DNA of 12,909 nt from Rhizobacter sp. (GTDB taxonomy: Bacteria > Pseudomonadota > Gammaproteobacteria > Burkholderiales > Burkholderiaceae_C): NCBI GenBank assembly GCA_025351675.1, contig JANXVK010000551.1:1-12909 (forward strand), given 5' to 3'. Each line of letters begins with the position of its first letter. Position 1 is the stretch's first letter. Below the pieces are notes generated by a model. It did no database searches. It saw only the letters and a list, made by a program, of their open reading frames with translations, and was not told the origin of the DNA. This document shows positions 1-7,236 of the stretch, in pieces. The position numbers and the translations under genes were made by a program.

Positions 1-230
1 TCGCGCCAGCCGGCGAACACCGAGGCCTTGTCGGCCCGCTTGTTCAGCGCGTAGCAGTCTTCGATCGCGCGGCCGGCATGGCGGCAGGCGCCGCCGATGG
101 CTTTGCCGTCGGCCTCGCGCGCGGCTGCCACCTTCTCGGGCGATTCGATGCCCAGCGCGCCGCCCAGCATGTCGCAACCCGCGAGCAGGCTGCTGGCGAA
201 GACGAGGGTGATGATTGAGCGGCGGTACAT
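1..230 (-). CDS. Small lipoprotein, truncated by the left window edge
   Basis: An ATG at 230-228 opens a frame that runs off the window edge after 76 codons. It begins MYRRSIITLVFASSLLAGCD, a short basic n-region, a hydrophobic stretch and a lipobox LAGC with Cys19 as the lipidation site. Asp20 directly after the cysteine is the classical Lol-avoidance residue, so inner-membrane retention is expected. The mature part is small and charged, with two further cysteines (in ACRHAGRA and EDCYALN) and an alternating EKVAAAREADGKA helix. It resembles a conserved short lipoprotein of unknown function that I associate with Burkholderiales. No strong ribosome-binding site is visible before the ATG. It follows the esterase on the same strand after 67 bases but has no evident link to glycan use. 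The lipoprotein call is firm; the function is unknown. Confidence 0.75.
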   Translation of the reverse strand, partial: MYRRSIITLVFASSLLAGCDMLGGALGIESPEKVAAAREADGKAIGGACRHAGRAIEDCYALNKRADKASVFAGWR

Positions 231-297
231 GGCGGTGTTCGGCAGATGGAGTCCTGCCCGGTTTATCGGCGAGCCCGTCGGCTACTTGAGCGCCTGT

Positions 298-1041
298 TCA
301 CTCCCGCATCGGCTGGCCACGGCGCTGGGCGAGCAACCAATCGTAAAGCGCCGGGTCGGCATAGGCCGGATCCCACGCGTTATGGCCGATGTCGGGGTAG
401 ACCGTGAACCTCGGCCGGCCACCGGCGGCGCGCACCGCGTTGACCATCGCGAGATCGCCGGCCAACGGCACCGCGTCGTCGAGCGCGCCGTGAAAGGCCC
501 AGATCGGCAGCCCGGCGATGGCCGCGGCGCGCTCGGGGTCGCCGATGCCGCAGACCGGTGCGATTGCGGCGAGGCGATCGGGGTACGCAACGGCGTAGTC
601 CCAAGCGCCGTAGCCACCGAGGCTCAGGCCGGTCAGCAGCACGCGGTTCGGGTCGACGGGCAGGCGCGCGACCAAGTCGGCGCGCAGCAGCTCCAGCGCG
701 TCAGGATCCCATTGCTGCTGCTCGGGCAGCTGCGGCGCGACCAGCACGAAGGGAAACTTGCGGCCGGCCGCAGCGTACTTGCCAGGCCCGTGCGCCTTGA
801 CCTTCGCGAGCTCGTCGCCGCGTTCGCCCGAGCCGTGCAGAAAGATCACCAGCGGCCAACCGCCGGGCGGTCGATCGACCGCTTCGGGAATCCAGATCAG
901 GTAGCGCAGCGACACCGGCTTGCGGCTCACGCCAGTGAAGGCCTGCGCGTGCTCGCCGGCGGGCAGCGAAGCGGTCATCGCGCAGCCTGGCAGCACGGCC
1001 GCGGCAGTTGCCCAGCCGATGAAGTCACGACGATTCGGCAT
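298..1041 (-). CDS. Secreted alpha/beta-hydrolase esterase, Tat-like lipoprotein
   Basis: This 247-residue protein starts at an ATG (1041) with GAGG seven bases upstream; a longer frame to 1170 only overlaps the preceding gene. The N-terminus PNRRDFIGWATAAAVLPGC carries a twin-arginine-like motif (RRDF) and a lipobox with Cys20. The body is an alpha/beta hydrolase of the 'predicted peptidase'/dienelactone-hydrolase-like group often found as polysaccharide esterases: oxyanion motif FLHGSGERGDEL (68-78), nucleophile elbow GLSLGGYG with Ser140, acid Asp188 in GALDDAVP, and His220 in DIGHNAWD. The triad is therefore complete. The gene begins 13 bases after the large glycosidase-like gene and closes the operon. 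From that context I infer removal of acyl groups (acetyl or succinyl, for example) from a glycan outside the cytoplasm. A peptidase role is possible but less likely. The esterase class is well supported; the substrate is not. Confidence 0.85.
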   Translation of the reverse strand: MPNRRDFIGWATAAAVLPGCAMTASLPAGEHAQAFTGVSRKPVSLRYLIWIPEAVDRPPGGWPLVIFLHGSGERGDELAKVKAHGPGKYAAAGRKFPFVLVAPQLPEQQQWDPDALELLRADLVARLPVDPNRVLLTGLSLGGYGAWDYAVAYPDRLAAIAPVCGIGDPERAAAIAGLPIWAFHGALDDAVPLAGDLAMVNAVRAAGGRPRFTVYPDIGHNAWDPAYADPALYDWLLAQRRGQPMRE

Positions 1042-1048
1042 CGGTTTA

Positions 1049-1052
1049 CCTC
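1049..1052 (-). promoter_or_regulatory. Ribosome binding site of the esterase
   Basis: GAGG on the minus strand lies seven bases before the ATG at 1041. It decides the start, because the open frame extends 43 codons further upstream without a comparable signal and would destroy the signal peptide. The site lies in the 13-base gap after the stop codon of the preceding gene. Confidence 0.6.
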
Positions 1053-1054
1053 GC

Positions 1055-4000
1055 TCACTTCGCAGCCGCCTCGGCCGGGAACTCGATGCGCACCCGCACC
1101 GGCGCGCCCAGCAGCGTGATCCGGTCGGCCGGCGTCGGGACCGGGCGGCCATCGATCGACACCCGCGCATCCCTCGGCCACGGCCCGCGCAACTCGATGC
1201 CGCCGGGTGGCTGCGTGCGCAGCGCCTTCAGCGCGAACGCGATCGTCGTGCGGCCTGCAACCGTGCGCGCCCGCGCCTGCCAGCCGAGCCGGCCGTACGG
1301 TGTGCGCAGGCCGTCGATCTTCAAGCCGGGCCCGTCGAGCCAGGCCAGCGGCACGCCGGCCGCGAGCACCAGCGCACGCTCGCCTTCATGCTCGTACGCG
1401 AACAGGTCCAGCACCGAGCGGATCTGATCCGAGGCGACCCAGCCGTGCGGCATGTCGCCCAGGAAACGCGGCTCGCGCGGATCGCGCACGACGACCTCGG
1501 CCCACTGCTTCCAGCCGGCCGGGCGGCGATCGCGATTGAAGTACGCCATCGCCTGCAGCGCCCGCTCGCGCTCGCCGAGCCGCACGAGTGCGCCGACGTT
1601 GCGCCATTCGTAGGGCGTGTAGGCGCCGTCGCCATGGCGGATGCCGGCGGCTTCGTTCTTCGCGCGCAGCGCGAAGTCGCGCCAATAGCGCTCGAAAGTG
1701 TTGCGCACCAGCGCATCGGGCAACGTGCCGGGCGCGCTTCCATACAGGCCGCCAGGGCTCAGCGCGACGGTGCTCGAGGTCGGGTCGACATCGCCGCGGT
1801 CGGCCGCACCGGGCAGCACGTCGAGCTTGTGCCAGCGCGTGCTCGCTTTGATCGAGCGCAGCAGGTCGGCGTTGAACTCGTCGCGCTGCGCGGCGATGCG
1901 CTGTGCGTCGTCGGGCAGGTTCAGCGCCTGCGCGAGCTCGACGGCACTTCGGTACCCGATCGAAGCCCAGAAGTTGTCCCAGTACGAGTAGGCGGCCTTG
2001 TCGGAGTAGCCCTCGTGGCTGATCGACGGCGGCATCAGGCCGAAATAGGCGGCGCGTTCCGGGGACTGGGAGCCCTCGCTCTGCTCGGGCGGGCGATTCT
2101 TCTCGGTGCGCTCGCTCTGACGCAGCAGCTCCATGTGCTCAACGGCCGCGCGCACGTTCGGCCACAGCGCGCGCACGGCCTGCGCGTCACGCGTGTAGTG
2201 CCACAGGTCGGCGACCGCGAACGCGAACTCCCCGTCGCTGTCGTTCTCGGGCACCGGGTCGGCGCCGCGCGCGGTCGCACAGCACGGCACCTTGCCGTTC
2301 TTGAACTGGAACGGCGCGAACCATTGCAGAAAGTCGCGCGCCTCGTTGGCGTGGCCGAGGCGCAGCAGCGCCGACGAGGTCAGCGCGCCGTCGCGGATCC
2401 ACGAACGCGCATAGGCGCGCGCGCCAGGCTGCAGCGCGGGGCCGCTGCGGTTGACGAGAATGTGGCCGAGGGCGGCGCGCAAGGTCGCGGCCACGTCGGC
2501 GACTTCGCCCGGGCCGCTGATGCGCACGCGGTCAAGGCGCTCGCGCCACAGCGCGGCAACACGGCGCTCTTCGCGTGCGAAGTTCGCCAGCGTCGGCGCG
2601 ATCGGCGTGCCGCTCACCGGCAGCGCGGCCACGACGCTGCGCGATTCGCCGGGCCGCAGCTGCAGCTCGTAGCGCAGCACGGCGCTCGCGAAGCCGGCGT
2701 CGTCCTGCACGCGCATCGGCTCGTTGCTCGAATCGGGGTTGCGCAGCCAGTCGCCGACCGGCCCGGCCGCGAATGGCTCGATGCGCACGCCAGTCGGCGC
2801 GCTCAGCGGCTGCACGCGCGGCACGCCATTGACGACCAGCGCGCGACCGTTCCACTCGATCGACTCGACCGCGCTCGCGCCGCCCGGGTGCGCGAGAAAC
2901 TGCGTCGGCGGATTCGCCTGAAACGGCCGCCACGCAAGCGCGAGCGTGACCGTGCGGGTTGTCTTGCCGCGATTGCGCACGGTGTAGCGCGCCAGCGCCT
3001 GTGCGGCCTCGGGCGTGCCGTGGCCGAAGGCTTCGATGTCGAGCGTGAGATCGCCGCGTTTGTCGGCAACATGCCAGTGCACGGCCGGCATCGGCAAATC
3101 GCCATCGCGCAGGCTGTGCATGATCTTCGCATCGGCCCAGTTGAGCAGTCGCCCGTCGGCGACGAGAAAGGGTTCGAGCGCGCCGACACCCGGCACCGGC
3201 TCCAGCACGCCGTCTTCGTTCAACAGCGACGCCACCCGCGCGCCATCAACGCCGAGCACGGTCCAGTACGACTGCTCGTTCGCGTACGCACGCGGGTAGG
3301 CGCCGCGCGGCGCAGTCTTGGCGAGTTGCATGAAGAAGGCGTTCGCGGTCGGCGCCTCGCGCGGCTCGATCGCGTCGAGTGCGGCGCGCGGGCTGGCCGC
3401 GTCAGGCAGGACGCGCACGAAGCGCGCCTCGGACTCCGGCAGCCAGTGCGTCTGCGCATCGCCACGCGCACGTTCGACATGGCGCACGCGGCGCCACTGC
3501 ACGCCGTCGTCCGACAGCTCGATGTCGTAGCGCTGCGCCGCCGCGCCGGCGCGCCAGCGCAACGCGAGCGCGCCGAACTCGCGCGCCAGGCCGTAGTCGA
3601 CGCTCAGCCCATCTGCGCGCATCACCGGCACCGGAATCGGCGGCGCGACATCGGGCAACTGCCGCAACGTGAGTCGATCGAAGCACGCGCTGCCTTTCCC
3701 GGCACCTGTGCCGGACGCGATCACGAGCTCGATCGACGCGGTCTGGCGCAGCGCCTTGTCGGTCGTCGGCCCCCATGCGAACTCGATCTGGCGCTGGCGG
3801 AACTTCAGCGTCTGCCAGTCGTGCGGAAAACGGAACTCGTCGCGCCGCCCCCACCAGACGTTCTCGCCGCTGGCGTCGACCAGCTTGAACTGGAACGCGT
3901 TCGGCGGCGCGTCGCCGCGCATGTCCAGCGTGAACTCGTAGCGCGCCGGGTAATCGATCGGCAGCGCGCGCTGCGCGCTGATGTAGCCGGTGACCTTGCC

Positions 4001-4186
4001 GAAATCGAAGTCGACGCACAGCGCTTTGCCGTGCGGGCCGTCGGCGGCGCGCAGCGCGGCCTTCACGTCGTCGGTGGCGCTGACCTTCCAGGCCGCGAGA
4101 TTCTCGAAGTCATCGAGGGTGCGATCCTGCGCGTGGGCACCCGTCGCGCACACGAGCGCGCACGCTGCGAACAGCTTCCGCATCAT
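1055..4186 (-). CDS. Secreted modular six-hairpin glycosidase-like protein (1043 aa)
   Basis: The chosen start is the ATG at 4186, overlapping the permease stop as ATGA; a second ATG follows at once. GGGAG lies about nine bases upstream. A Sec signal peptide ends near residue 20 (ATGAHAQ). Residues about 21-178 look like a carbohydrate-binding beta-sandwich (DDFENLAAWKVS, VWWGRRDEFRFPHDWQTLKF). Residues about 200-275 look like a discoidin (F5/8 type C) module (YDIELSDDGVQWRRV, ARFVRVLPD). A long beta-rich region follows to about 555. Residues about 565-950 are an (alpha/alpha)6-barrel-like domain, with ARSWIRDGALTSSALLRLG (593-611) recalling GH15-type folds and acidic clusters at PENDSDGEF (646-654), YWDNFW (735-740) and DMPHGWVASD (911-920). 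A short beta region ends the chain. It probably attacks an oligosaccharide in the periplasm or outside the cell. I cannot assign a CAZy family or name the catalytic acids. An odd hydrophilic insert lies at 690-711. Confidence 0.8.
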   Translation of the reverse strand: MMRKLFAACALVCATGAHAQDRTLDDFENLAAWKVSATDDVKAALRAADGPHGKALCVDFDFGKVTGYISAQRALPIDYPARYEFTLDMRGDAPPNAFQFKLVDASGENVWWGRRDEFRFPHDWQTLKFRQRQIEFAWGPTTDKALRQTASIELVIASGTGAGKGSACFDRLTLRQLPDVAPPIPVPVMRADGLSVDYGLAREFGALALRWRAGAAAQRYDIELSDDGVQWRRVRHVERARGDAQTHWLPESEARFVRVLPDAASPRAALDAIEPREAPTANAFFMQLAKTAPRGAYPRAYANEQSYWTVLGVDGARVASLLNEDGVLEPVPGVGALEPFLVADGRLLNWADAKIMHSLRDGDLPMPAVHWHVADKRGDLTLDIEAFGHGTPEAAQALARYTVRNRGKTTRTVTLALAWRPFQANPPTQFLAHPGGASAVESIEWNGRALVVNGVPRVQPLSAPTGVRIEPFAAGPVGDWLRNPDSSNEPMRVQDDAGFASAVLRYELQLRPGESRSVVAALPVSGTPIAPTLANFAREERRVAALWRERLDRVRISGPGEVADVAATLRAALGHILVNRSGPALQPGARAYARSWIRDGALTSSALLRLGHANEARDFLQWFAPFQFKNGKVPCCATARGADPVPENDSDGEFAFAVADLWHYTRDAQAVRALWPNVRAAVEHMELLRQSERTEKNRPPEQSEGSQSPERAAYFGLMPPSISHEGYSDKAAYSYWDNFWASIGYRSAVELAQALNLPDDAQRIAAQRDEFNADLLRSIKASTRWHKLDVLPGAADRGDVDPTSSTVALSPGGLYGSAPGTLPDALVRNTFERYWRDFALRAKNEAAGIRHGDGAYTPYEWRNVGALVRLGERERALQAMAYFNRDRRPAGWKQWAEVVVRDPREPRFLGDMPHGWVASDQIRSVLDLFAYEHEGERALVLAAGVPLAWLDGPGLKIDGLRTPYGRLGWQARARTVAGRTTIAFALKALRTQPPGGIELRGPWPRDARVSIDGRPVPTPADRITLLGAPVRVRIEFPAEAAAK
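2054..2119 (-). repeat. Repeat-like in-frame insertion within the glycosidase-like gene
   Basis: Residues 690-711 of the large protein form a hydrophilic, low-complexity stretch rich in Ser, Glu, Arg and Pro (QSERTEKNRPP then EQSEGSQSPER) between two well-formed helices of the barrel-like domain. On the plus strand the 9-mer ctcgctctg occurs at 2075-2083 and again at 2111-2119, 36 bases apart, which keeps the reading frame. The composition differs from the flanks (EHMELLRQ before, AAYFGLMPPSISH after). This may be a small dispersed repeat that landed in frame, or simply a family-specific loop. Only a genome-wide search would separate the two. Confidence 0.4.
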
Positions 4187-5004
4187 CCTTTCACGCTCCC
4201 GGCCATCAGCCCCGCCATGTAGTGCCGCTGCAGCGCGAGGAACACGAGCAGCACCGGCAGGATCGTCACGACCGAACCGGCCATCATCAGCTCGTTGTCC
4301 TGAACGTGCTCGCGCGCCAGGCCGGCGAGCGCGACCGGCAGCGTGTGCAGCGAGTCGTCGGTCAGCACGATCAGCGGCCACATGAAGTCGTTCCAGCTGC
4401 CGAGGAACGAAAAGATCGCGAGCGTGGCGAGCACCGGCGTCAGCACCGGCACGATGATCGTCAGGAAGATGCGCCACTCGCCCGCGCCGTCGATGCGAGC
4501 TGCTTCGAGCAGGTCGTCGGGGATGCCGCGCGCGAACTGGCGCACGAGAAAGATGCCGAACACGCTCGCCATCATCGGCACGACGGCGCCAGCGTAGCTG
4601 TTGATCAGCCCGAGCGGCTTGAGCATCAGGAACAGCGGCAGCATCGCGACCTGACCGGGGATCACGAGCGCGCCGAGCAGCGTCTTGAAGACGCGATCGC
4701 GGCCGCGGAACTTCAGCTTGGCAAACGCGTAGCCGGCCATCACGTTGAAGCTGACCGAGATCAGCGTCGCGAGCACGGCGAGTGCAAAGCTGTTGAGCAG
4801 GTAGCGGCCCATGCCGATGCTGCCGAACAGCTGGCGATAGTTGTCCAGCGTGACGCGCGACGGGAAGATCGGCGTCGGCAAGGTGCTCGACGCGCCGGCC
4901 GGCATGAACGAGACCGACAGCATCCACAGCAGCGGGAACAGACTGACGAATGCGAGCCCGGCCAACAGGCCATTCACGACCCACACCGCCCAGCGCGCGT
5001 TCAT
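4183..5004 (-). CDS. Sugar ABC transporter permease, MalG-type (CUT1 family)
   Basis: This 273-residue inner-membrane protein has the usual length and about six hydrophobic segments (near residues 7-30, 70-95, 107-130, 137-155, 187-208 and 243-262). The cytoplasmic coupling loop carries the EAA signature, EAARIDGAGEWRIFLTIIVP at 167-186, with the conserved Gly173, where an ATP-binding subunit would dock. SWNDFMWPLIVL (203-214) is another typical MalG-type motif. The ATG at 5004 overlaps the stop of the other permease as ATGA, and its own stop overlaps the start of the glycosidase-like gene in the same way, so the three are translationally coupled. The pair forms the channel for oligosaccharide delivered by the binding protein encoded upstream. 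The family is certain; the sugar is not shown by the sequence. Confidence 0.95.
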   Translation of the reverse strand: MNARWAVWVVNGLLAGLAFVSLFPLLWMLSVSFMPAGASSTLPTPIFPSRVTLDNYRQLFGSIGMGRYLLNSFALAVLATLISVSFNVMAGYAFAKLKFRGRDRVFKTLLGALVIPGQVAMLPLFLMLKPLGLINSYAGAVVPMMASVFGIFLVRQFARGIPDDLLEAARIDGAGEWRIFLTIIVPVLTPVLATLAIFSFLGSWNDFMWPLIVLTDDSLHTLPVALAGLAREHVQDNELMMAGSVVTILPVLLVFLALQRHYMAGLMAGSVKG

Positions 5005-5888
5005 GCCGTCGCTCCGGTCGGGTCACGGTCGAAGCGCAGCAGCACCCAACTGACGGAGAAGATCACGACGAACAGCAGGAACGCGACCGCGCTGGCGTTG
5101 CCCAGGTTCCACCAGCGAAAACCCTCTTCGTACATGAAGTAGAGCACGCTGACGGTGCTGCGCAGCGGCCCGCCCTGCGTCATCACATACGGTTCGGCGA
5201 AGAGCTGGAAGTAACCCGAGATCGTCATGATGCCGACCATCACGAGCGCGGGCGTCAGCATCGGCAAGGTCAGGTCGACGAACTGGCGCAGCGGCTTGGC
5301 GCCGTCGACGCGCGCCGATTCGTAGAGCTCACGCGGCACCGCCTGCAGCGCGGCGAGCAGGATGATCATGTTGTAGCCGAAGTTCTTCCAGGCCGCGAAC
5401 AGAATGATCGCGGGCATCGACCAGTGCGGGTTGCCGAGCCAGTCGACGGGGTCGATGCCGACCGCCGTCAGGCCCTGGTTGATCAGGCCGTAGCGCGTGT
5501 GCAGCAGGTAGCGCCAGATCACCGCGACCGCGACGACCGTCGTCACGACCGGCGCGAACAGCGCGGTGCGGAAGAACGGCTGCCATTTCGCGACGCGCGC
5601 ATTGAGCAGCAGCGCCGCCGCGAGCGACAGGCCGATCGACAACGGCACGCCGACGACGACGAAGTAAAACGTGTTGCCGAGCGCTTGCCAGAACAGCGGC
5701 GTCTGCAGCAGGCGCGCGTAGTTGTCCAGACCGACGAAGCGCAGCGTCGAGATGTCGGCGAGCGCGTAGAGGTCGAAGTCGGTCAGGCTCAGCAGCAGAC
5801 CGGAGACGACCGGCACCGCGAAGAACACCGCGATCACGACGAGCGCGGGCGCGGCGAGCGCCCAGCCGACGGTGCCGACCTTTCTCAC
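5001..5888 (-). CDS. Sugar ABC transporter permease, MalF/UgpA-type (CUT1 family)
   Basis: The protein is 295 residues from a GTG start at 5888, which overlaps the binding-protein stop as GTGA. AGGG lies eight bases before it. The frame stays open to 6131, but that part is antisense-like shadow inside the upstream gene and lacks membrane character. Hydrophobic segments begin at once (VGWALAAPALVVIAVFFAVP). The EAA-type loop is at 190-209 (ESARVDGAKPLRQFVDLTLP), with the conserved Gly196, and AEPYVMTQGGP (231-241) is a typical motif of this subunit. It pairs with the MalG-type permease encoded next. Length and motifs match the family, so the assignment is secure. The transported sugar is inferred only from neighbours. 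Confidence 0.95.
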   Translation of the reverse strand: MRKVGTVGWALAAPALVVIAVFFAVPVVSGLLLSLTDFDLYALADISTLRFVGLDNYARLLQTPLFWQALGNTFYFVVVGVPLSIGLSLAAALLLNARVAKWQPFFRTALFAPVVTTVVAVAVIWRYLLHTRYGLINQGLTAVGIDPVDWLGNPHWSMPAIILFAAWKNFGYNMIILLAALQAVPRELYESARVDGAKPLRQFVDLTLPMLTPALVMVGIMTISGYFQLFAEPYVMTQGGPLRSTVSVLYFMYEEGFRWWNLGNASAVAFLLFVVIFSVSWVLLRFDRDPTGATA

Positions 5889-7207
5889 GTCGCGCGCCCT
5901 GTGCGAGCGCGCAACCAGCGCCGCTTCTCCAGCAACGCATCGACCCACGCATCGAGCTGCGCGGTCGCCGCGTCGGCACTCTGCGTGCGCTGAACCACGC
6001 GCTGCGCGGTCTGCTGCATCTCCTGGAAGATGCGCTCCCACTCGGGAATCTTCGGCGCGGGTCGCACGCGCTCCAGCTGCCGCGCGAACGCCTGCGAGGT
6101 CACATCGTTCGCGAGCGCCGGCGCGCGCCACGCGCTGCGGCGCGGCGGCAGGTCACCGGTCAGCGCGTGAAAGCGTTGCATCGTGTCGGTCTGGCTCAAA
6201 AACTCGATCAGCTTCCAGGCCGCCTCCTTGCGCGGGCTGCTCTTGAACAGCACCAGGCTCGATCCGCCGGCGGTCGACACACCCGGCCCCTCCGGACCCG
6301 GCAGCGGCGCGGTCGCCCACTGGCCCTGCATCGACGCCGGCAAGCGGCGCCGGAACTCACCGATGTTCCACGGCCCGCTGACGTAGAACGTGAACATGCC
6401 GCGCGCGAATTCATCCCAGACGTTCGAGATCTGCGTGTCGGTCATCGCAGGCGCGAGCCCTTCGTGAAAGATGCCGGCATAGAAGTCGAGCGCGCGCCGG
6501 AACGCCGGCTTCGAGAACGCGCCGCGCGTGTCGTCATCACTGAGCAGCGCGCCTTGTTGCAGGCCAAACGCGAACAGCGGGTCGGGCTCGTTCAGCGGCA
6601 GCAGCGCGCCGAAGCGGTTGTCACCCTGCGTTCCGCTGCGCCGCTTGATCGCGCGCATCGCGTCCATCCACTCGCCCCAGGTCTGCGGCGCCTCGGCGAA
6701 GCCGGCTGCGCGCAGCAGGTCGGTGCGGTAGAACAGCAGCCGCGTGTCGACGTACCACGGCAGGCCGAACAGCCGCGCGCCTTGTGCGGTCGGCATCACG
6801 TTGGTGTCGAGGATGCCGGCGAAGTAGTCGTCGCGTTGGACGCTCGACGAAGCGATGCGCGCATCGAGCGGCTCGAGCGCATCGAGCGCGGTGAACTCGG
6901 GCAGCCAGGTGTTGCCGAGCTGGCAGAGGTCGGGCAGTGAATCGCCGGCGTAGGCGGTCAGCAGCTTCTCGTGCGCGGCCGTCCACGGCAGTTGCTGCAC
7001 GCGCACCTGCAGGCCGGGATGGCGGGCGTGGAACGCCGGCAGCAACTCAGCGACGACCTCGGCCTCGCGGCCCATCGCCCAGAAATGCAGCGGTCCGTTC
7101 GGGTCGTCGCGCCGGCCGCAACCGGCGAGCGCTGCTGTGCCGCCCATCGTGCCAAGGGCGGCGAGCGCGCCCAGACCCTTCAGCGCGCCGCGCCTTGCCG
7201 GGATCAC
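5885..7207 (-). CDS. Sugar-binding lipoprotein of the ABC importer (family 1 SBP)
   Basis: This is a 440-residue extracellular solute-binding protein of the MalE-like family, the usual length. The start is a GTG at 7207; the next in-frame start, Met21, would remove most of the signal. The N-terminus PARRGALKGLGALAALGT has a twin-arginine-like pattern (RRGALK), followed by the lipobox LAGC with Cys30. Family hallmarks are FWAMGREAEVVAELLPAFHA (42-61), GLPWYVDTRLLFYRTDLL (148-165), ARGMFTFYVSGPWNIGEF (268-285) and the late STAGGSSLVLFKSSPRKEAAW (starting at 311). Aromatic residues in the cleft (Trp102, Trp151, Trp280) fit sugar stacking. It would hand oligosaccharides to the two permeases encoded directly downstream. 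Lipidation is unusual for a Gram-negative binding protein, and the residue after Cys30 is Gly, not Asp. Only a weak AGG 13 bases before the GTG is visible. Confidence 0.92.
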   Translation of the reverse strand: MIPARRGALKGLGALAALGTMGGTAALAGCGRRDDPNGPLHFWAMGREAEVVAELLPAFHARHPGLQVRVQQLPWTAAHEKLLTAYAGDSLPDLCQLGNTWLPEFTALDALEPLDARIASSSVQRDDYFAGILDTNVMPTAQGARLFGLPWYVDTRLLFYRTDLLRAAGFAEAPQTWGEWMDAMRAIKRRSGTQGDNRFGALLPLNEPDPLFAFGLQQGALLSDDDTRGAFSKPAFRRALDFYAGIFHEGLAPAMTDTQISNVWDEFARGMFTFYVSGPWNIGEFRRRLPASMQGQWATAPLPGPEGPGVSTAGGSSLVLFKSSPRKEAAWKLIEFLSQTDTMQRFHALTGDLPPRRSAWRAPALANDVTSQAFARQLERVRPAPKIPEWERIFQEMQQTAQRVVQRTQSADAATAQLDAWVDALLEKRRWLRARTGRAT

Positions 7208-7236
7208 GAGCGCACCACGGCCTGTCGCGCGCTCAT
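7204..7236 (-). CDS. Possible 10-codon leader ORF linking the glucoamylase and the binding protein
   Basis: An ATG at 7236-7234 shares its A with the TGA of the glucoamylase (TGATG). GAAGAG lies six bases upstream. The frame encodes MSARQAVVRS and stops at a TGA (7206-7204) that overlaps the GTG start of the binding protein as GTGA. The binding-protein GTG has almost no ribosome-binding site of its own, so translation of this mini-ORF could deliver ribosomes to it. The peptide is not recognisable. It may equally be chance in a 28-base spacer. Confidence 0.3.
   Translation of the reverse strand: MSARQAVVRS

Noticed and set aside
231..297. Possible terminator between the esterase and the left-edge lipoprotein
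   Set aside because: I looked for a GC-rich stem followed by a U-run and found only short, poorly paired segments, so no terminator or promoter is claimed for this 67-base gap.
97..1119. Plus-strand open frame of 340 codons over the esterase
   Set aside because: The minus strand here encodes a complete catalytic triad and signal peptide; the plus product has no such features.
920..4222. Plus-strand open frame of 1100 codons
   Set aside because: It lies antisense to the large glycosidase-like gene and part of the esterase. Its translation is Arg/Ala/His-rich without any recognisable fold, a usual by-product of GC-rich codon use. The minus strand carries the signal peptide, motifs and coupled starts.
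4187..5026. N-terminal extension of the large glycosidase-like frame
   Set aside because: The frame stays open through the permease gene, but the extension is Arg/Ala-rich shadow. The real start at 4186 gives a clean signal peptide and an ATGA overlap.
4222..5993. Plus-strand open frames opposite the permeases
   Set aside because: Both products (306 and 347 codons) are extreme in His, Arg, Gln and Asp and mirror the hydrophobic codons of the permeases on the other strand, so they are shadows.
5889..6131. N-terminal extension of the MalF-type permease
   Set aside because: It runs inside the binding-protein gene and is not membrane-like. The GTG at 5888 with AGGG eight bases upstream gives the usual family length.
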